Assembly (NCBI RefSeq): GCF_032118995.1
Contig: NC_092648.1
Span: forward strand, 4,603,001-4,667,000
DNA from: Asterias amurensis
Taxonomy: Eukaryota; Echinodermata; Asteroidea; Forcipulatida; Asteriidae
Direction of reading: 5' to 3'
DNA: 64,000 bases
The notes beneath the pieces were generated by a model. That model was not told where the DNA came from. It searched no databases and worked only from the letters and a program-made list of their open reading frames with translations. Positions 1-13,600 of the stretch are shown in pieces. The translations under genes and the position numbers were made by a program. Position 1 is the stretch's first letter, and the number at the start of each line of letters is the position of its first letter.

Positions 1-340
1 CCCTTTTTACCATTAAATAAAGAATTTTTTACAATTCTAACAAAAATGTGCAGGGCTTGAACCGGGGACCTTCCACTCTGTAAGCACTCTCTCTCACTGC
101 TGTGCTACTGAGCTGTTATAAAAATCTAACGGTTTTTGGAGTGATGAAGTTAAAAATGGCTGACTTAGAAAATATTTCAGAATTTATTTTCCCTGGCTCA
201 ACCCTTGGATTTCTAGCTGATCTGAGAGCTGACCAAGGGCCTACAAGGGCCTACCAAGGGCCTTGGAGCTTGGCTGGAGGAGTAAAATTTCTAAGTGCTG
301 AGGGGCCAAGGAGGTTGCTCAGTGGGCTAGGGTAAGGGTT
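1..340. other. Non-genic sequence, no feature recognised
   Basis: AT-rich start followed by a G-rich stretch leading into the minisatellite at about 344. A short open frame crosses it but has no recognisable domain or splice context. I see no gene here. Confidence 0.5.
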
Positions 341-343
341 GCC

Positions 344-1085
344 TCAGCTCTGAGTTCTGGGCAAGGGGCTGGGAGGTTGCTGTTCAGCCAGTGGGCTTGG
401 TTGGTTGGGATGAGGGCTTGGGTGATGGTAGGAGTAATTGGCTGGACTGTTTGGGATGAGGACTTGGGGTGATGGTAGGAGTGATGGGACGGGCTGCTTG
501 AGATGAGGGCTTGGGGTGATGGTAGGAGTAACTGGCTGGACTGTTTGGGATGAGGACTTAGGGTGATGGTAGGAGTAACTGGCTGGACTGTTTGGGATGA
601 GCGCTTAGGGTGATGGTAGGAGTAACTGGCTGGACTGTTTGGGATGAGGACTTGGGGTGATGGTGTGAGAGTGGGATGGGCTGGTCTGTTTGGGATGAGG
701 GCTTGGGTGATGGTGTAGGAGTAATTGGCTGGACTGTTTGGGATGAGGACTGGGGGTGATGGTAGGAGATCGGGATGGGCCGGTTGGGATGAGGGCTTGG
801 GTGATGGTGTAGGAGTAATTAGCTGGACTGTTTGGGATGAGGGCTTGGGTGATGGTAGGAGAGTGGGATGGGCTGTTTGAGACGAGGACTTGTTTGGGTG
901 ATGGTAGGAGTAATTGGCTGGACTGTTTGGGATGAGGGCTTGGGTGATGGTAGGAGTAATGGAAATGGCTGTTTGAGATGAGGACTTGGGTTAAGGATAG
1001 GAGTGTTGGGCTGAGACGGGCATGATAAAGCTTGGGAGGACTAGGGGGTACGTTGGGATGAGATGGCTTGTATCTGGGGGAGGGG
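344..1085. repeat. Minisatellite array 1 (GATGAGGGCTTGGGTGATGG type)
   Basis: Degenerate tandem array built on the words GGCTGGACTGTTTGGGATGAG and GACTTGGGGTGATGGTAGGAGTAA (first given shortened here as GGACTGTTTGGGATGAG), repeated about every 45-60 bp, with two subtypes (GGCTGGACTG and GGGATGGGCTG). It is strongly purine/pyrimidine asymmetric, being G-rich on the plus strand. The long open frame on the minus strand (605-1096) is only the translated array (Ser/Pro/His rich) and is not proposed as a gene. Confidence 0.85.
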
Positions 1086-1124
1086 GTTGTATTCATTCAA
1101 AAATATATGTTTGGTTTAAATTAA

Positions 1125-2055
1125 AGAGGATATTCTAAGATGTAATTTAACGGTAGGTTTTTTTCGTATTAAAGGTGTGGTATGGTACTTTTTAGTTTAA
1201 GTATTTAATGGGATGGAACCTTTTGTATTAAAGTGGTTTATTCTTGAGCGTAATTTTCGTATCAAAGGTGTAGTATGATACTTTTTATTTAAAATATTTA
1301 GTAATGGGGTGTTTTTTTCTATTAAAGTGAATATTCTTAGATGTAATTTAACGGTTGGGCTTGTTCTTATTAAAGGTGTGGTATTGTTCTTTTTAGTTAA
1401 AGTATTTAATGGGGTGGAACTTTCGTTATTAAAGTGGTTATTCTTAGATGTAATTTAACGGTAGGGGTTTTACGTATTAAAGGTGTGGTATGGTACTTTT
1501 TAGTCAAAGTATTTAATGGGGTGGAACTTTTTCTATTAAAGTGGTTATTCTTAGATCTAATTTGACGGTAGGGGTTTTTCATATGAAAGGTGTGGTATAA
1601 TAATTTTAAATTTAAGTGTTTAGTGGGGTGGACTTTGTTATTAAAGTGGTTATTCTTAGATGTAATTTAAGGACAGGGGTTTTTACATATTAAAGGTGTG
1701 GTATGGTACTTTTTAGTCAAAGTATTTAATGGGGGTGGAACTTTTTCTATTAAAGCGGTTATTCTTAGATTTAATTTTACTGTAGGGGTTTTTCATATTA
1801 AAGGTGCGGTAGGATACTTTTTAATATAAGTATTTAAGGGTGGAACTTTTGTTGTTAAAGTCGTTATTTTTAGATGTAATTTAACGGTAGGGGTTTTTCG
1901 TATTAAAGATGTGGTGAAGTGCTTTTTATTCAAAGTATTTATAAACTAGAGATGGACTATCAGATATTTTGTTTTAAAGTGGTTTTATTCTGAGATATAA
2001 TTTGAAGGTAGGGCTCTTTGTTTGTCTTAAAGGTGTGGTTCATTTTACAATATAG
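1125..2055. repeat. Minisatellite array 2, about 105-bp unit
   Basis: About nine degenerate copies of a roughly 105-bp AT-rich unit. Each contains TTAGATGTAATTTAACGGTA, then TATTAAAGGTGTGGTATG, then AAAGTATTTAATGGGGTGGA. The copies diverge by small indels and decay towards 2055. The array lies directly beside array 1 but shares no unit with it. Confidence 0.85.
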
Positions 2056-2366
2056 ATTTAATTGTCATCACTTATTTGTATTGAAGGATAGGGACAGGGT
2101 TCTATGTCTTACTTTTAATACTTATAATCCACAACACATTATATGTAAAACAATAGCACATTAAAATAAGGGAATGAGAGAGATTTCTTGCTTCATTTAT
2201 AGAATCATTTTATTTGACAACTCGAACTTCAAATAGTATTTTACAATGTTAACAAAGTAATCTTAATATTACCAGCATAAGCCAATGTTTCAAGCACTGT
2301 TTTGACACTTCTTGTGAAAGATTAACTTTTACTGTTTCATTTGTCAATACATAGTTCAAACTTCTA

Positions 2367-2569
2367 CCCCGGGCCTAATTTCATGGAGCTGCTTTAGCTG
2401 AAAATATTGCTTAGCAGTTTTCTGCTTAGCAGAAATGAGCAGTGTACCAGGCCAGTCACAAAGTGTTTACACAGCATGGTAGTTAGGCTGGTAACCATAT
2501 TCTTGTTAGCATAATTGTGTTGTGGTTAGCTAATTTTTGTGCTTAAGCAGCTCTATGAACTTGGGCTAT
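2367..2569. repeat. Foldback MITE, GGGCCCAATTTCAT family (degenerate)
   Basis: Ends resemble CGGGCCTAATTTCATGGAGC and its complement (GCTCTATGAACTTGGGC). The interior holds paired 'gcttagcag' words. The same family recurs at 37466-37635, 40312-40550 and 53936-54125, where the ends are clearer. Confidence 0.6.
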
Positions 2570-2975
2570 AGTCCAAACACCAGAAATCACAGTAAAAGCT
2601 TTTGCAACAGATTGTTTGCTAGTAACACTTTTTACTATTATGAGGAATGTTTTCTTGCCCAATTGATAATGGTGCAACAGTTCTGTTATCAAGTCAGGTA
2701 TACCCGTCTAGAAACTACAATGTCTGGTATTGGGTTTTGGTTTTAAATCATGGTTTTTATTTGGTCACTTCAAATTAGATCTGCAATGTAGCACATCTTG
2801 AAACTTCTCTGCTTTATCAAGACAATATCAAAACACTTATTGACTCAGCGATTAGGGTTTTTCCAGCCAGTCACTATTAAATAAGACAAGACATGTTGTT
2901 TAATGTCTAGCTTTTCATTAATATGAAATAATAATTTGCTTTTAAGATCTTTGTCCAATATGCAAATAATACCTC

Positions 2976-3128
2976 TTAAAGGCACTGTACACCTTGCGTA
3001 ATATTTGAGTGAACAATCTATTTCTCAAAAATTTTGTTACTATCAACAGCTCGCCCATGCTCGTTACCAAGTAAGTTTTTATGCTAACAATTATGTTGAG
3101 TAATTACCATGAGTTTCCACTGCCTTTA
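2976..3128. repeat. TTAA MITE (AAAGGCACTGTACAC ends), internally deleted
   Basis: Starts TTAAAGGCACTGTACACC and ends CCACTGCCTTTAA, with the middle of the usual ~380-bp element missing. It keeps the diagnostic right arm (atcaacagctc ... ctcgttaccaag). Confidence 0.75.
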
Positions 3129-3709
3129 AGTCCACAACATTAAATGAAAAGAATATGGCTACTTATAATTATTGAGTTATATGTTTACTTTAAAATCGTG
3201 TGAAGTCCGGAAGTAAATTAAATGTACCTTGCAAGAAATCTACTTTTACGTTTTTTCCTCCTGGTAACAAAAGTCTATACCAGACCCAGTATCTTTCTGA
3301 AATCTTAAGGCCACTCTTAAGAGAAGTATTCAAGCCCGCAAAACAGTATATTTACAAAATATATACATTGTGTGTTTGCTTGCAAATGGTGCACTTACTT
3401 TTCACAAGAACATTTACTTGAGTGTTACATTACATCTGACTCCGACATCATTAACTAACATGTCTACAATTTTACAAATGAAATCAACAAGCTTGTTGCT
3501 CATTTATCATTCCTTCTTATATGGAATGCCTTGAATACCTTGATGTTTCAATACTATTAGTTTTTCGAAGCTTTCAAGATTGTAATGAGAGTTATTTGCT
3601 ACACACTAAGTTTAAGGAAATCAGCTTTTTCATGATGTGAAATGGAAACATTAAGATGTCCTAAGATGTAAACAGGACACAAAAAAAAGTCAAAAACTTC
3701 TATTTATGC

Positions 3710-4083
3710 TTAAAGGCACTATACATGTTTGGTAATTGTCAAAGACCAGTGTTCTCACTTGGTGTATCCCATCATAAACATAAAATAACAAACCTGTGAC
3801 AATTTAGGCTCAACTGGTCTTCAAAGTTGCAAAAAAATGATGAATGAAAAAATGCCCTTGTTGGACGAATTTGTGTGCTTTCAGATAGGAATAAAAAACT
3901 TCTAGCTAGAAGTCTTTTATTATTTTAGTGAGAAATTACCTCTCTCTTAAAACTACGTTACTTCAGAGGGAGTCGTTTCCCATAATGCTTTATACTATCA
4001 ACAGCTCTCCAATGCTCATTACCAAGTCAATTTTTCAGTAAATACTTGTTTTGAGTAATTACCAAACGTGTACCTTCCCTTTA
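3710..4083. repeat. TTAA MITE, near full length
   Basis: Begins TTAAAGGCACTATACATG and ends TACCTTCCCTTTAA. The interior words (cttggtgtatc, acaaacctgtga, cttcagagggagtcg) match the copies at 10297, 11098, 16018, 25325, 26826, 47320 and 50659. The central 'agcttctagctagaagtc' palindrome is shared with the copy at 11098. Confidence 0.8.
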
Positions 4084-4546
4084 ACTATGAACTCATTACA
4101 ATCTTGGTTCTGCATCTCTCCTGCGCCAGGAGTGTCTTTTAGACAGACATGGCGCATTACAAATTTCCATTCTTATTATATTTGTTATTATTATTTATTA
4201 TTATTAAATGAACTAGCCCTAACTAGGGATGTTTAACTGCCCTTGTAATCAGAATATGGTTATCCATCAACTAAACAACATAAATACAACATTTCAATTT
4301 TCAAATAAATTTTGCCAAAGTATACCTTAAATAAATTGGTTCTGATTTGCCTTAACTAAATAAAAAGTAAATAAATTAGGTCAGGGAAGGTGTTAAGCAC
4401 ATTCCAGATCTTTCACTATCATCATTCGATGCGAAATAATTTCATTCCTAGTTTATGGTTTAACTTGAGAAGAAATATCAATGGTTTGTACTAGAAAGCT
4501 TTTTAACTATTTAAAATTGTATTTTTGTACAGTTAAAGGGGTTTTG

Positions 4547-4686
4547 TTAATCAAAAACATGTTTCCTATCTTTTAAATCTGTAATTAATCTGTAGGGACA
4601 AACCTCGCATTTCGGGTTAGGCTGGTGCCGGCATTCATCCCCAAAAATGTTGTGGCATGTGACGAGATATTCTGTTGGTATGAGTG
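4547..4686 (-). other. Candidate terminal exon C
   Basis: Acceptor TTTTGCAG followed by an open frame, in phase 1, reading ALIPTEYLVTCHNIFGDECR and ending KDRKHVFD-stop. Its four cysteines and two histidines might suggest metal binding. The phase fits module B3 directly upstream (TCA G joined to CA CTC). Assignment rests only on splice signals and phase. Confidence 0.35.
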
Positions 4687-7600
4687 CTGCAAAAACAGAC
4701 CACCCTTTGATGTTAGTGTAAAACAACCACAGGTATTTTACCTTCCTCTTGCGCAACACTCACACATCTAAACTGGTGATATGTAGACAGTGGGCTGACT
4801 ATACACGGTGCACGTCTCGGAAATCTTCTGTGTGACGGGCAGACACCATCTACATACAAAGACAAACAAATGTTTATTTTAAAGGTATAATTAGAATTTG
4901 ACTTTTAAAAATGTAATTTTAGTTCTTCATGTACTCAATGAAAAGATAAAGATGATCCAGAAATGAGATGTAAGCATTTGAAACAACAACCCTTATGTTG
5001 AGGTATGTGTAAAAATAAATTGTTTAAATGAATCAGAGTTTTCCTCAGAAAAAAAATTGAATTATTTGTTTCCCGAATTCCCCCGAACATAGTTTTTGAT
5101 AGATTTGATTGGCTTGAATGATACAGTGGAATTCACCAGCAACTCTTTACACCATACTTTATAAGTCTAGCTACTCTACTGCCAATAGACCGATCCATTA
5201 AGCTTCACCCCATTGCGTATTAACCAATCACCACCCAATGCGCAACTAAAAGTCCAACATACGTGCGCGTATCATATGCTTGTCGTGAATGGCAGAGTTT
5301 TGCAGAATGGCATTGGAGAGGCTCACATGTTCTTGCTCGCACGTGCACCATGAACAGCCTAATGGATTAGTCGTTTGATTGAACTACCAAGACATAGTAA
5401 TAAAATGATAAATGAAAAAAAAAAATGGGATGGATTTTTTATTGATCCATCAGCTTTCGTAATGTTCAGAATAATTTCTGCAACCTTTTATAAAAGGAAG
5501 GGGAGAGCAGTTCATTTACCTGATTCAATGTAAAGGGTTAGGAAGCTCATCAACTGCAGGTCTCTGACATCTTCTTGCATGATGAGTGAATCTCTGTGGA
5601 GATGACAACCCTCGCTGTTTTCATGCAAACACAAAATACAATAATGCTTAATAAAGCTTTGAAATAATAGCAGGTAATGAAGTACAACGGTAGTTTGAAT
5701 ATTTACCATTAAAAATCAACTTTAACATTTCTTAGGTCAACTTGAACATAGATATTCTTTTTTTATAGAAAGGTGAAAGAGTGTGAACTGATTACATACA
5801 ATTGAGTAAAACTCAATCAAAATGGTTTAAACAAAATTATTTTGAACTATCCAAAATCTCAAACTATTGTTGGTTCATATAATTTGATTTAACTGTCGAT
5901 GATGAAGCCCCCTGATTCTTCAGTATGTATGTTTACAGAACCTGTTTTCTCAGTGGTTTTTGTTGAGCCAAGATTATAAAAAGTCTAATAAGCAACAGTT
6001 TGCGCTATTAGTTGTTGAACCCACATGTTGAAACTGGTTCTTACCTGGTGTTTGGGAAGACCTTGCTGTACTTTGACACTGGGCAGAAAGTGCATCATGC
6101 ATCTACTATTGAAGAGGTAGACTTCATCTGACAATGGCATCTGTCTGTAGCTAAAAAAAAACAACAACAATATTTTGTAAAAGAGGTGTCTTGTGTTGTG
6201 TGTACTGTCTCCATCTGCAGCAACAATTTGATGATATAACCATTCGAGGGCGGCATTCAAGTCATCTCAAAACACTTGATTCAAGCATTATAAAAAAGAT
6301 GGCCCATGTTTCTGTGGGTTGTTTTTTCTCACGCATGTCCACTGTTTTTTTGGTTTTTTTTAGGTTGAGGAATCGAGCAGGTGGCAAGTTTGCCAAGGAA
6401 TGAAGGATATATGATGATATATTTATGAACTAACAGCTGTTCTAATGTTCAGGACTCAGGAGTTTGCCTTACCTGTTATCAAGGAGAGAGCAGTTCATTT
6501 CCCGGACTCGTTCTCGTTGTACATTGTTAGGAAGCTCATCAACTGCAGGTCTCATGACATCTACTTGGTTGATGAGTAGATCTCTGTGGAGATGACAACC
6601 CTTACTGTATCATGCAAACAGAGAATACAACAATGCTTTAGTTTTTAAACAATAACGAGTAAAATAGCACAAGGGTAGTTTGAGAGATTACCAACTTGAA
6701 CACAATTGATTGTTTTGTTCTTTCGTAATATTGAAAGGTGAACAAGTGTTTAATGATTACATACTTTTGTAATCTTTTTTGTTTTCCAGTTCTTTACTGC
6801 CTCAACTTTAGTCTTGCATACCGGTAGTTTTCTCACCTGTCTTGGTAAATTTAGTTTTTGCCATGGTGCCTCCCAAGTTCCAGAAAACTGTTGCCGTGCC
6901 CTATCTACACTTACAAAATTGCTGTGATGCCCTACAAACTCTAAAACAAGCAAGGCAGTTTTTCCGTGCCCTTTTGAACATGAAGTTCGAGGCCAATCAA
7001 GTAAAATTTGATTTATAATGTAAACAAATACATTTTGATCAGTGTCACGCGTGGCAAAAAAGCAGAGTTTCATGAAAAGCCCCTCAGCGCCTATGAATCA
7101 AAACAGCACTGTGAGGTCTGGATACATGCAATGGAAATTGCACATTAGCACAGAACAATTATCTTTGAGTCCACGCATTGACAAATTTTATGCCACAACA
7201 CTGACTGCTTTTACACTGGTTTTCTGAAGAACTGGTAAATCAGAGTTGTTTTCACTTTTAAATTGTACGGGTCTACACTCTGAGTACCATTTTCCCTTCA
7301 AAGTAATATGGTTTGGATACCCAGAAAACATGAGAATCTGAGAAACGATTCATGCACCAATCGTTTCTCAGAGCTTTTGAGGTTGGTGTCCGTTTACAAA
7401 TGCTGCAGCAGGTATGCAGTTGGCGCCCATGGCACCTCGCTAAACAAGGATTGATTCAATGTCTTGGTGTGAAAGCAATAGTGTGACATGTTATGTAGAC
7501 ATTGTATTCAGCTGAAGCCTTCACAGGTGGCTTACTAGATATATAAGCATTCCATTGGCACAAACTCAATCTATGACCCTATGAAGGTGGGGCAGAGGGG

Positions 7601-10600
7601 TTAATTTACCAGAAATTATACAACAACATACAGTGTTTTTTTAACCAGCTAAAGGTTTGTCTTTACTTTCTCTGCGGATTTTCTGTTCTTCTTGCTGTGC
7701 CCGAATGTTCCCCACTATTTTGCCCGTATTGGGACGGCAGTTCTTCACCCCCAGGAATAAATACTTGTGCCCCCAACAATTTCTTTGCATCTCACTTGCC
7801 CCTCCTCCCCATCCCAAACAAAATCAATATTAAGCAGGTTGAAATACCCATTCTAAACTTGATAGAAGGAAACTAGGTCAAAATTATGTACTGACACATA
7901 GTTTAACGTTCATAAGTTTCACTTACCATTTCCATGTAGCATACATTGGTACATTGTTAGGAAGCTTATCAACGGCAGGCGTCAGACATCTACTTGGTTG
8001 ATGAGAAAATCTCTGTGGAGATGACGTCCTTACTGTACCAAAAGAACAGAGAAAACAATAATGCTTAGTGATATAAAACACTTAAGGGTAGATTAAGAAG
8101 TTACCATTAAAGATCAACTGGAACAAAATTTACGTTTTTGTTCTGTTGTTATAGAAAGGTACACAAGTGTGCCACGACCAAGATGGCTGCCAAGCATGCA
8201 CATGCAGTGATGACATCGTAGCCATGCACACAAAACTGGATCAAATCATCAAGACACTTGAGCTCACGTGTGACTGGAATCTAAGTAATACTCTATGAAA
8301 CATCACAGACGGTCACAAATCAACAGAAAGAAACAGATGAGCTGAAATCTGCAGCCACTATCTCACCAAGGAAACCCAAAATATAAGTGTCTGCACCAAC
8401 AGTGAATTTGATGGCGCAAATATCGACATAAGTGGAGAAAAAGGTGGAAGAACTTCACAATCTTAGCTGCCGAAATATCATCTGTCTTCACGGCATTCCC
8501 AAAGGAGCAGAGGGCAACCAACATTTCCTGGGCGATTTCTTTGGCATCCCATATGAAGTTGGACAACGGCCATGATATCCACAATAAACAGGCCCATAGC
8601 ACACCAACACATCACTCGCCAACAGACAATAATCAAGGCATCAATCAGCATAACAACGCCAGACCCAGACCCATTCACCTCAAACTGCTTTGCTTTGTAG
8701 ATCGACAATACCTCCTCAAGAATAACCCATTCAAAGGCTCAAATATCTACATGTCCGATGATGTATACATCAGGTGTTAGAAAGGGAAGCCAGTAGCTGA
8801 AGGAAGAACAACTTCATAAGAAGTGATAGTAGGGTCCACTTTGCTTATATTCCCCACTCAGTTCCTGGTTCCATAATGCATCCATCATGTACCACAATAT
8901 AGAGAGGGGTGGGTAGTTTTGATTCCAATCAAATTCTTACCAAATTACAGGGAGGAAAACTTCACACTTCTCTTGATCATTATCTGGTTGTTCATATTGT
9001 TCAATTTAATGTTGACTTGGTGTTATTAGTTTGAACACACATAATGAAACTGGTTCTTACCTCTGTTGATTGGGAAGACGTCCTTGTACTTTTGACACTT
9101 GATAGCATCCGCATCATGCATCTGCTCTTGATGAAGAAGTAGACTTCATCTGACAATGGCATGATTGTTGCTAGCCTAAATATCAAACAAATTAAAAACA
9201 AAATCTTGTGACAGGGATGTGGTGTGGTTTCTCAAGCTGTAGCTATGTGCTCAATGGGAGCTATCAAAAAGCAGTTAAAAATATGGACTACGTTTCTTTG
9301 TTAGTGTGCTTGAAGTAATGACACAACTTTGGTAGATATTGTTTTTTACTCCTCGGCCCAAATTGTGTTCGAAGAAAAAAACCTAGTTGGAGTTCATTTA
9401 CTTTGTCAGGCTCAGATCAGTGGTCTACTGGTAGATCAGTGGTCTAGTGGTAGGACATCTGCTCTAGGTCATGGGTTCATATCCCACTTCAGAATGTGCA
9501 TACATGTGAATTTATTCTCTTCGCAGAACTTGCTTTAAAAAAAGACACTGGACACCTTCGGTAATTGTCATACACCAGTCTTCCCACTTGGTGTATCTCA
9601 ACATAAGCACAAAGCAACAAACCGTTAAAAAGTTTGCGAGATTATAATGGAAGAAAAAACACCGGTCTTGACGTTTCGAACAGTATACTCTGCTCGTCTT
9701 CAGGAGAAATGCGAGCAGAGTATTCATATTTATATTTACAGTTACTCTTACATTGAAACTTGTTCTTATCTGATGCTGGGGATGACATCGTTGTACTTTG
9801 ACACTTGGCAGCATACCCACATGCATCTACTTTTTGAGAGGTCGGCTTCATCTGACAATGGCTTGTTTGTTGCTATTCTAAATACAAACACATTAAAAGC
9901 AATATCTTGTGACAGGGGTGTTGTGTTGTTTCTCAAGTTGTACATTAGCTATGATGTGCTCTTAAAGACCTTGGACAGAGTTTTTGAAGTAATGAGTCAA
10001 CTTTGGCCTTCAATGATTTGTCATAAATGCTAATTTGTGTGACAACAAAACTTCAATCAGAGCTGCCAACATTTGCACCTTGCAATCAGGGAGATGTTTT
10101 ACAACAAGCATGGAGATAAAATTACAATCAAAGATAAAGATTTTCAAATGTTCTTTATGGACAGATTGATTTACTTAGAGAGAACTTTCTGCAGAACCGC
10201 AAAAAGTGGGCAGCTCCGATACCCGTAAGGTACTGAAAACTATGCCAGTGCCAACTGAGTTCTCTAGCCTTATGTTGTGATAGGGTAGGCCAACTCTTAA
10301 AGGCAGTGGACACTATTGGTCATTGTCAAAGACTAGCCTTCACAGTTGGTGTATCTCAACATGTGCATAAAATAACAAACCTGTGAAAATTTGAGCTCAA
10401 TTGGTCATTGAAGTTGCGAGATAATAATGAAAGAAAAATAACCCTTGTCACACAAAGTTGTGTGCGTTTAGATGGTTGATTTCGAGACCTCAAGTTCTAA
10501 GTCTGAGGTCTCGAAATCAAATCGTGGAAAATTACTTCTTTCTCGAAAACTATGGCACTTCAGAGGGAGCCGTTTCGCACAATGTTTTATACCATTAAAC

Positions 10601-13600
10601 TCCCTCCATTAATCGTCACTAAGAAAGGTTTTATGCCAATAATTATTTTGAGTAATTACCAATAGTGTCCACTGACTTAAACCTAATGGCTGTTGACACA
10701 CAAGACTTTTCAACACGTGGCGTGTCGTGGCCTAGCAGTTAAGAGCACCGGATTCAAGCTCTGGTGTTCGATCAGCAGAGTGTGGGTTCGAATCCCGGTC
10801 GTGACACTTGCTACATAAAGTTGGGAAGGTAGTGCTTTTTACCAGCCAGGCTTCGGATTGATGATACCCAAGCCTACATCTGTATGGACTGTAAAGAGGG
10901 TAACCCTGTTTCAGCCCTTGGAGAAGGTGGCAACGGCCCCTGGATGAACAAAAATTGTAGCCCACACCTTGAAGTGGCCTTCAGGCTTTGTGTGTCTGGC
11001 GAATTGCATAAAAGTAAAACTTAAAAAAAAATTAAAAAAACTTTCTTTCAATGGCTTTTGTTGTCAAGTTGTAAGGAACATTTTGGGTATTAGTTGTTTA
11101 AAGGGAAGGTACACGTTTGGTAATTACTCAAAACAAATATTAACTTAAAAACTGACTTGGTAACTAGCATTGGAGAGCTGTTGATAGTATAAAACATTGT
11201 GGGAAACGACTCCCTCTGAAGTAATGTAGTTTTTGAAAAGGAGGTAGTTTCTCACTAAAATATTAAAAGACTTCTAGCTAGAAGTCTTTTATTCCTACTG
11301 AAAGCACACAAATTCGTCCAACAAGGGTGTTTTTTCTGTCATCATTTTCTCCCAACTCTGATGACCAATTGAGCTCAAATTTTCACAGGTTTGTTATTTT
11401 ATGCATATGTTGAGATACATCAAGTAGGTCTTTGACAATTACCAATAGTGTACTTTCCCTTTAACCCACATGTTGAAACTGGTGCTACATACCTGTTGCT
11501 GGAGATACAATGTCTTATCTGACACTGGGCAGCATGTAATCAAGCATCTACTTTTGGAGAGGTAGACTTCATCTGACAATAGCATGTCTGCAGCTAGCCC
11601 TAAATGAAAAGAAACAAAAACAATTGTGAAATGGATGGGTTTTTTTCTCTTCATTTTCCGCAATTATATTTGATAATGCCTTGACCATAAAGAGTGTGCC
11701 ATTACAGGTTTAACTAAAAACACTTGTTTTTACTAATGCATTTTAACAAAAAAGATGACCCATGTTTCTGCTGTTTTCTCGTTTGACCTCATTTGGAGTG
11801 GTTTGTTGGATGGGGATCGGTGACACTTCCACTCTTTGTCTAATATTCTTGTGAATCTTTTTGTACTAAAAAAGGTTTAATTTGTTTTACCAAAACTTTT
11901 AGGAACATTACAGAATTGGTAAGACAAACACTCGTCTAAGATCACATATTTACATAAAACATAGTAGAAAACCATCCCTTGAAATATCTGTTTGAAATGT
12001 CATATTTGGTGAGAAATAAATAAAACAAATTTCCTGTTGGATTTTATCACTCAGTGATTATTTTATTAATTTTGTTCTAAATAGGGTGTCATGCAAAATG
12101 TTAAATCAGTTTTTCACTATTTTCTTGACAGATGGCCGATCGATCTCACACTTCTACAGGTTTGTCCGTATGTGGATCAAAAAAAGTTCTTACACTGCCC
12201 GCAAGTGTTTTGTTAGCAAAAAAAAATTCTGTATGGCTCCTTTAAGTCAAACTGAAAACAAATGTTGTTTTTCATCTCTTGATGCATCTCAAAACTAGTT
12301 GTTATCGTGAAATACAGATAGTGCAATTTACCTGTTGAGAAAGTCATCCTTGAACCTTACCTTGATAATGGGTAGCATGGATATATGGTAGACTTCATCC
12401 AACAATGACATTATTTTGTAGCTTGCCTAAAAATAAACAAATGAAAACATTTTGTGAAAGGGATGTGTGGTTTTATTATTTTTAATTTCAATTTAGCGTT
12501 AAGTAAAGAGGGCGCAATACAGGCGATCTCAGAAAACTTGCAACGAGTAGCATTTAGGAGGCCCAAAATATTATACCCCTTTGAGCGCCTAGTAGTTTTA
12601 GCAAGTATCCACTGTGGGTGTTTTGTTGGAATTTGGTGCCATTTCCACTCTATTCAGAATTCTGTTTTGGGAACAACTATTTTTATTGGGATAAACATTC
12701 CGTATGGCGCCACCACGTTTTCACTAATTTTTACAAAAAAGGATATCTCATTGAGGTAAACTAGATACTTTATTATTTCATATCGAATGAAAAAGTGGTG
12801 GCGCCATACGGAAACTTTTCCTTTTATTATAATAAGCAATCCAACCTTGGCCAATTGTACTTCTAGAAACTTTAAGGCTCCCCTGTCAGCCTTATAGGGG
12901 TCTCATATTTAGGGCCTTTTTAACGCTATACGTTTTTAAAGTCAGCGTTGATGGGTGAAAACTTTACGACCGTTAGCCAGCCAGAACTGAAGTTTCCTGT
13001 GGGAAAAGTTTCCGTATGGCGCCACCACTTTTTCATTTGAAATAAAATAATATAGTATCTAATTTACCTGATTGATATATCCCTTTTTGTAAAAATGAGT
13101 GAAAAGGTGGTGGCGCCATACGGAAAGTTATCCTTCCTGTGTACTGTACACCTAAAGCTTTCCCCACCCTACTCAATATACATTCATATGCTTGTATTTC
13201 CTTTTTGTTTAGTGAAATTAAAAAAACATTGTCAAAAAATATTCTGCTCGGTACTCACTGTTGTTTTTCTGCCGCATATGAGACCCCTATAAAAAGAATA
13301 AGGCTCACAGGGGAGCCTTATAGTTTCTAGTAGAAGTAGGCCAATTGCTGAATTGAGTAAACTTGTTTGGTAGTTGCGATAACGTAACCCTCCCGCTCCG
13401 CCGTCGGCAGGAGGGTTACGTTATCACAACTACTTGTTTGGAAGAAAATTTCAATCAGACATAGGGAATGAAAAGTGGCAGTCTGGTATTAAAATTCTAA
13501 GAACTCTCCCCAAAAAGAATTGGTGTTCCAGGTTTGTTTAAATTTTCCAATACATGTAGATTTCCGTATCATAATCCATGCCATAACTTTTCACTTTCGA

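Noticed and set aside
605-1096. 163-codon open frame on the minus strand, Ser/Pro/His rich
   Set aside because: It is the translation of the minisatellite; periodic peptide with no splice context or known domain.
6750-7073. 107-codon minus-strand frame inside the unknown locus
   Set aside because: It contains GCCC/GGGCA words like the dispersed 'gggcaaggcc' repeat, has no module homology and no conserved counterpart in copy 2.
9655-9727. CRISPR-like or stem-loop regulatory site (GTATACTCTGCTCG / CGAGCAGAGTATTC)
   Set aside because: Single inverted pair at the broken edge of a MITE; no repeat-spacer array and no bacterial context.
10726-10810. True tRNA genes at A/B-box pairs such as 10726-10810, 28800-28880 and 41090-41130
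   Set aside because: Heads are followed by conserved SINE bodies, lack proper acceptor stems and recur many times; they are tRNA-derived SINEs.
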